Below are positions 62,200-64,000 of a stretch of 64,000 nucleotides of DNA, one piece after another. Below the pieces are notes generated by a model. That model had not been told where the DNA came from, did no database searches, and worked only from the letters and a program-made list of their open reading frames with translations. The stretch is from VBCK01 sp036270655 (GTDB lineage: Bacteria; Pseudomonadota; Gammaproteobacteria; Burkholderiales; Burkholderiaceae_F): positions 1 through 64,000 of the forward strand of contig DATBCD010000037.1 in NCBI GenBank assembly GCA_036270655.1, written 5' to 3'. Each line of letters begins with the position of its first letter. Within the stretch, counting starts at the first letter, position 1. Both the position numbers and the translations under genes were made by a program.

Positions 62200-62223
62200 G
62201 GGCGGCAGCCAGCGATCCGTGAT

Positions 62224-63069
62224 CTATCGCCGGACCAGCTCGAGCGCCGCCTCGAACAGCGGGCTTGCCGGGTCGGCCAGCGCGTCGACGACCTCGTAGT
62301 GGTTGCAGCCCGGCAGCGGGACCTCGCGCACCAGGTTCGAGTGCCAACGCTGGCCGATCAGCGCGGTCTGCCTGGCGAATTCGGTCGTCTCGGCGCCGCC
62401 GACGGCGGTGATCAAACGCACGCCGGCGCGAGCGGGGTAAGTCAGCGGAGACAGGCGCCAGGCCTGCTCGCTGTCCAGCTTCAGATCGACGTTCAGGAAC
62501 GGCGCGTACAGCAGGGGTTCCAGGTCGTAGACGCCGCTCAACGCCAGCACGCCCTTGACCAGGTCGTCCGGCAGGTCGTATGCGTAAACGTTCCACAGCG
62601 CAGCCATCGACAGCGCGGCCAGATGGGCCCCGGCCGAATGGCCGCAGAGGCTGATCCGGTCGCGGTCGATCCCGTAGCGCCCGGCCTTGCGGTACAGCCA
62701 GGCAATCGCCGCGAGCGCCTGCCGAACCATGTCCTCCATCGGCGTTTGCGGCGCCAGGCCGTAGTTGACCAAAGCGACCGTCACACCGCGCTCCACCAGG
62801 CCCGGCGCGATCCACGAGAAGTCCGACTTGTCGAGCGACCGCCAGTACCCGCCGTGGAAAAAGACCAGCAGGGGCGCGGGCTCGTCGCGCGCCGGAAAGA
62901 TATCCAGGCGCTCGGCGGGCTCGTCGCCGTAGGCCAGGTCGAGCAGGCAGGCGTGAAGCTGGCGCGCAGCGGCGCCCTGCGCCGCCCAGCGTGAGAATAT
63001 GGCCGGGTACTGCGGCACCCGCGCGCGTATGTTGTACTCGCGCTCGCAGAATTCCTCGGTGTATTTCAC
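62224..63069 (-). CDS. Arylformamidase-like alpha/beta hydrolase
   Basis: A 281-residue hydrolase of the kynurenine formamidase / HSL-like type. The oxyanion motif is FFHGGYWRSLDKSDFSW (His72-Trp76). The nucleophile Ser is near 145 in SLCGHSAGAHLAALS, the acid Asp lies in the second half and the base His is in PLPGCNHYEVVDAL. No other tryptophan-degradation gene is near. The start is a GTG at 63069 with a weak ribosome site (GGCAGG). The open frame extends upstream but that part is low quality. Confidence 0.83.
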   Translation of the reverse strand: MKYTEEFCEREYNIRARVPQYPAIFSRWAAQGAAARQLHACLLDLAYGDEPAERLDIFPARDEPAPLLVFFHGGYWRSLDKSDFSWIAPGLVERGVTVALVNYGLAPQTPMEDMVRQALAAIAWLYRKAGRYGIDRDRISLCGHSAGAHLAALSMAALWNVYAYDLPDDLVKGVLALSGVYDLEPLLYAPFLNVDLKLDSEQAWRLSPLTYPARAGVRLITAVGGAETTEFARQTALIGQRWHSNLVREVPLPGCNHYEVVDALADPASPLFEAALELVRR

Positions 63070-63128
63070 GGCCTGCCAGCCTCCCCGCCGGCGAGGTTGC
63101 GCAGTTTATCCCTTCCGCGAGGGCTTCC

Positions 63129-63158
63129 TTGGACGCCGCCCGCTGCACTCGGTAAAAT
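63129..63158 (+). promoter_or_regulatory. Promoter of tRNA-Ala
   Basis: TTGGAC (63129-63134), an 18-base spacer and TAAAAT (63153-63158) sit ten bases before the tRNA start. This is a convincing sigma-70 promoter by eye. Confidence 0.65.
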
Positions 63159-63168
63159 GCCCCGACGT

Positions 63169-63244
<76 letters not shown>

Positions 63245-63321
63245 AGTCCTTGATGTTGCGCGCTTTCTCGGCGCCGAACGGGGTCCACGAATGCGAAGGT
63301 CCGGGCATTTCGTGGTTCCTC

Positions 63322-63352
63322 AAATGCGATGGTCTAGACCTTCGCATTTTTT
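63322..63352 (+). terminator. Intrinsic terminator after tRNA-Ala
   Basis: AATGCGATGGTC, loop TA, GACCTTCGCATT with one T-T mismatch, followed by TTTTTT in all. It reuses the anticodon-side sequence of the tRNA (AATGCGAAGGTC). Confidence 0.75.
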
Positions 63353-63435
63353 CGGAGCCACTTCCCCCGAAAACCTGGAAGGTCGGATCATCGCAGCCCT
63401 AGGCCTGAGTCCGCAATAATTCGTGCGTGAGCGGA

Positions 63436-64000
63436 CTATCCCAGCGCGAGCTCGATGAGGCGCGGCCCGCGTGCCGCTAGTGCGGATCTGAGCTCATCGG
63501 CAAACGCCTCTGTCGTCTCGACCCGCGAAGCCTCGACGCCCATACTTCGCGCCAGATCGGCCAGGCGCAGCTCGGGGCGCGTCAGGTCCAACATCGAACG
63601 TGCGGCCGAACCTGGTTGAGCTCGGAAGCGCTTCAACTCGTGGTCGAGAACTGCGTAAGCACGATTCGAGAAGACGATCGTGACAATGTCGAGCTTTTCG
63701 CGGGCGTGGGTCCAAAGCGATTGCACTGTGTACATTGCGCTGCCGTCGCCCGTCAGGCAGACCGTCTTGCGGTCGGGACACGCGATAGCTGCACCGATCG
63801 ACATGGGTAATCCTAGCCCTAGCGCGCCGCCCGTATGCGACAGCCAATCATGTGGCACCGCGCCCTGGCACAAGGGCTCAACGGCCATTCCCGATGTGAC
63901 GCTCTCGTCGACGACGATCGCGTTTTCGGGTAAAAGCGCGGCGATGACCCCGCCAGCCGAACTGGCTGTTAGTGCGCCTCTGGGCAGCTCCCGGCGCACC
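63436..64000 (-). CDS. Thiamine diphosphate enzyme, C-terminal part (IlvB/MdlC-like)
   Basis: The last 188 codons of a gene running in from beyond the right edge. The ThDP-binding motif is VCLTGDGSAMYTVQSLWTHAREKLDIVTIVFSN (GDG..N pattern). The middle domain end has LGLGLPMSIGAAIACPDR. Family: acetolactate synthase large-subunit-like, benzoylformate decarboxylase and related decarboxylases. The listed first codon is not the true start. Which reaction it catalyses cannot be told from this part. Confidence 0.87.
   Translation of the reverse strand, partial: VRRELPRGALTASSAGGVIAALLPENAIVVDESVTSGMAVEPLCQGAVPHDWLSHTGGALGLGLPMSIGAAIACPDRKTVCLTGDGSAMYTVQSLWTHAREKLDIVTIVFSNRAYAVLDHELKRFRAQPGSAARSMLDLTRPELRLADLARSMGVEASRVETTEAFADELRSALAARGPRLIELALG

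Overview
The window is high-GC DNA (most 60-base lines I looked at are about two thirds G+C) packed with bacterial genes. The best guess is a beta-proteobacterium of the Burkholderiales. Supporting signs are the small Trp-rich membrane protein at 55884, the CysB-type regulator beside a B12-dependent ribonucleotide reductase, a class I c-type cytochrome, and two NodT/OprM-type tripartite RND pumps. No rRNA, transposase, phage structural gene or CRISPR array was found. One tRNA gene, tRNA-Ala(CGC), is present.

Layout: (1) 1-3967, a DUF4129 / DUF4350 / MoxR ATPase / DUF58 operon, cut at the left edge. (2) 4080-5245, a HigBA-like toxin-antitoxin pair and a broken AbrB-type antitoxin remnant. (3) 5246-8342, a Pit phosphate transporter and an OxlT-like MFS carrier. 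(4) 8350-10524, a large secreted phosphoesterase. (5) 10730-17581, a minus-strand operon of a 3-hydroxyisobutyrate-dehydrogenase-like enzyme, RND pump, fusion protein and outer membrane factor. (6) 17827-21132, a divergent signalling locus with an OmpR-type regulator, a lone receiver and a hybrid kinase. (7) 21199-25028, a second phosphoesterase, a TPR lipoprotein, an ORF6N protein and Dps. (8) 25029-28925, a compact operon of chloroperoxidase-like hydrolase, DUF3237, ketopantoate-reductase-like and EXORDIUM-like proteins, then REP-type repeats and a PAP2 phosphatase. (9) 29060-33751, a MASE1 hybrid kinase, a LuxR-type regulator and an HtrA-like protease. (10) 34063-40753, an HxlR regulator divergent from a second RND operon. 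(11) 40932-45630, small stress-related and hypothetical genes. (12) 45642-50361, a ferredoxin reductase / ArgD pair, a lipase-like lipoprotein and OmpW. (13) 50374-55672, a complete liv branched-chain amino acid ABC operon and a cytochrome c. (14) 56193-62199, nrdJ interrupted by an intein, cysB and a second ketopantoate reductase. (15) 62224-64000, a formamidase-like hydrolase, tRNA-Ala and a cut ThDP enzyme.

Several genes share themes. Phosphate handling recurs (Pit, two alkaline-phosphatase-superfamily phosphoesterases, PAP2, a PsiE-like protein), as do envelope efflux and signalling. Nothing ties these into one pathway beyond co-location.

The most notable items are the 377-residue intein with both LAGLIDADG motifs placed exactly at the catalytic cysteine of NrdJ; a bacterial protein with EXORDIUM/PHI-1-like motifs at the end of an unstudied-looking four-gene operon; a 26-base perfect palindrome inside the coding linker of a LuxR regulator; a 10+10 base inverted repeat inside an ORF6N gene; and an 18-base operator-like palindrome ahead of the first RND operon.
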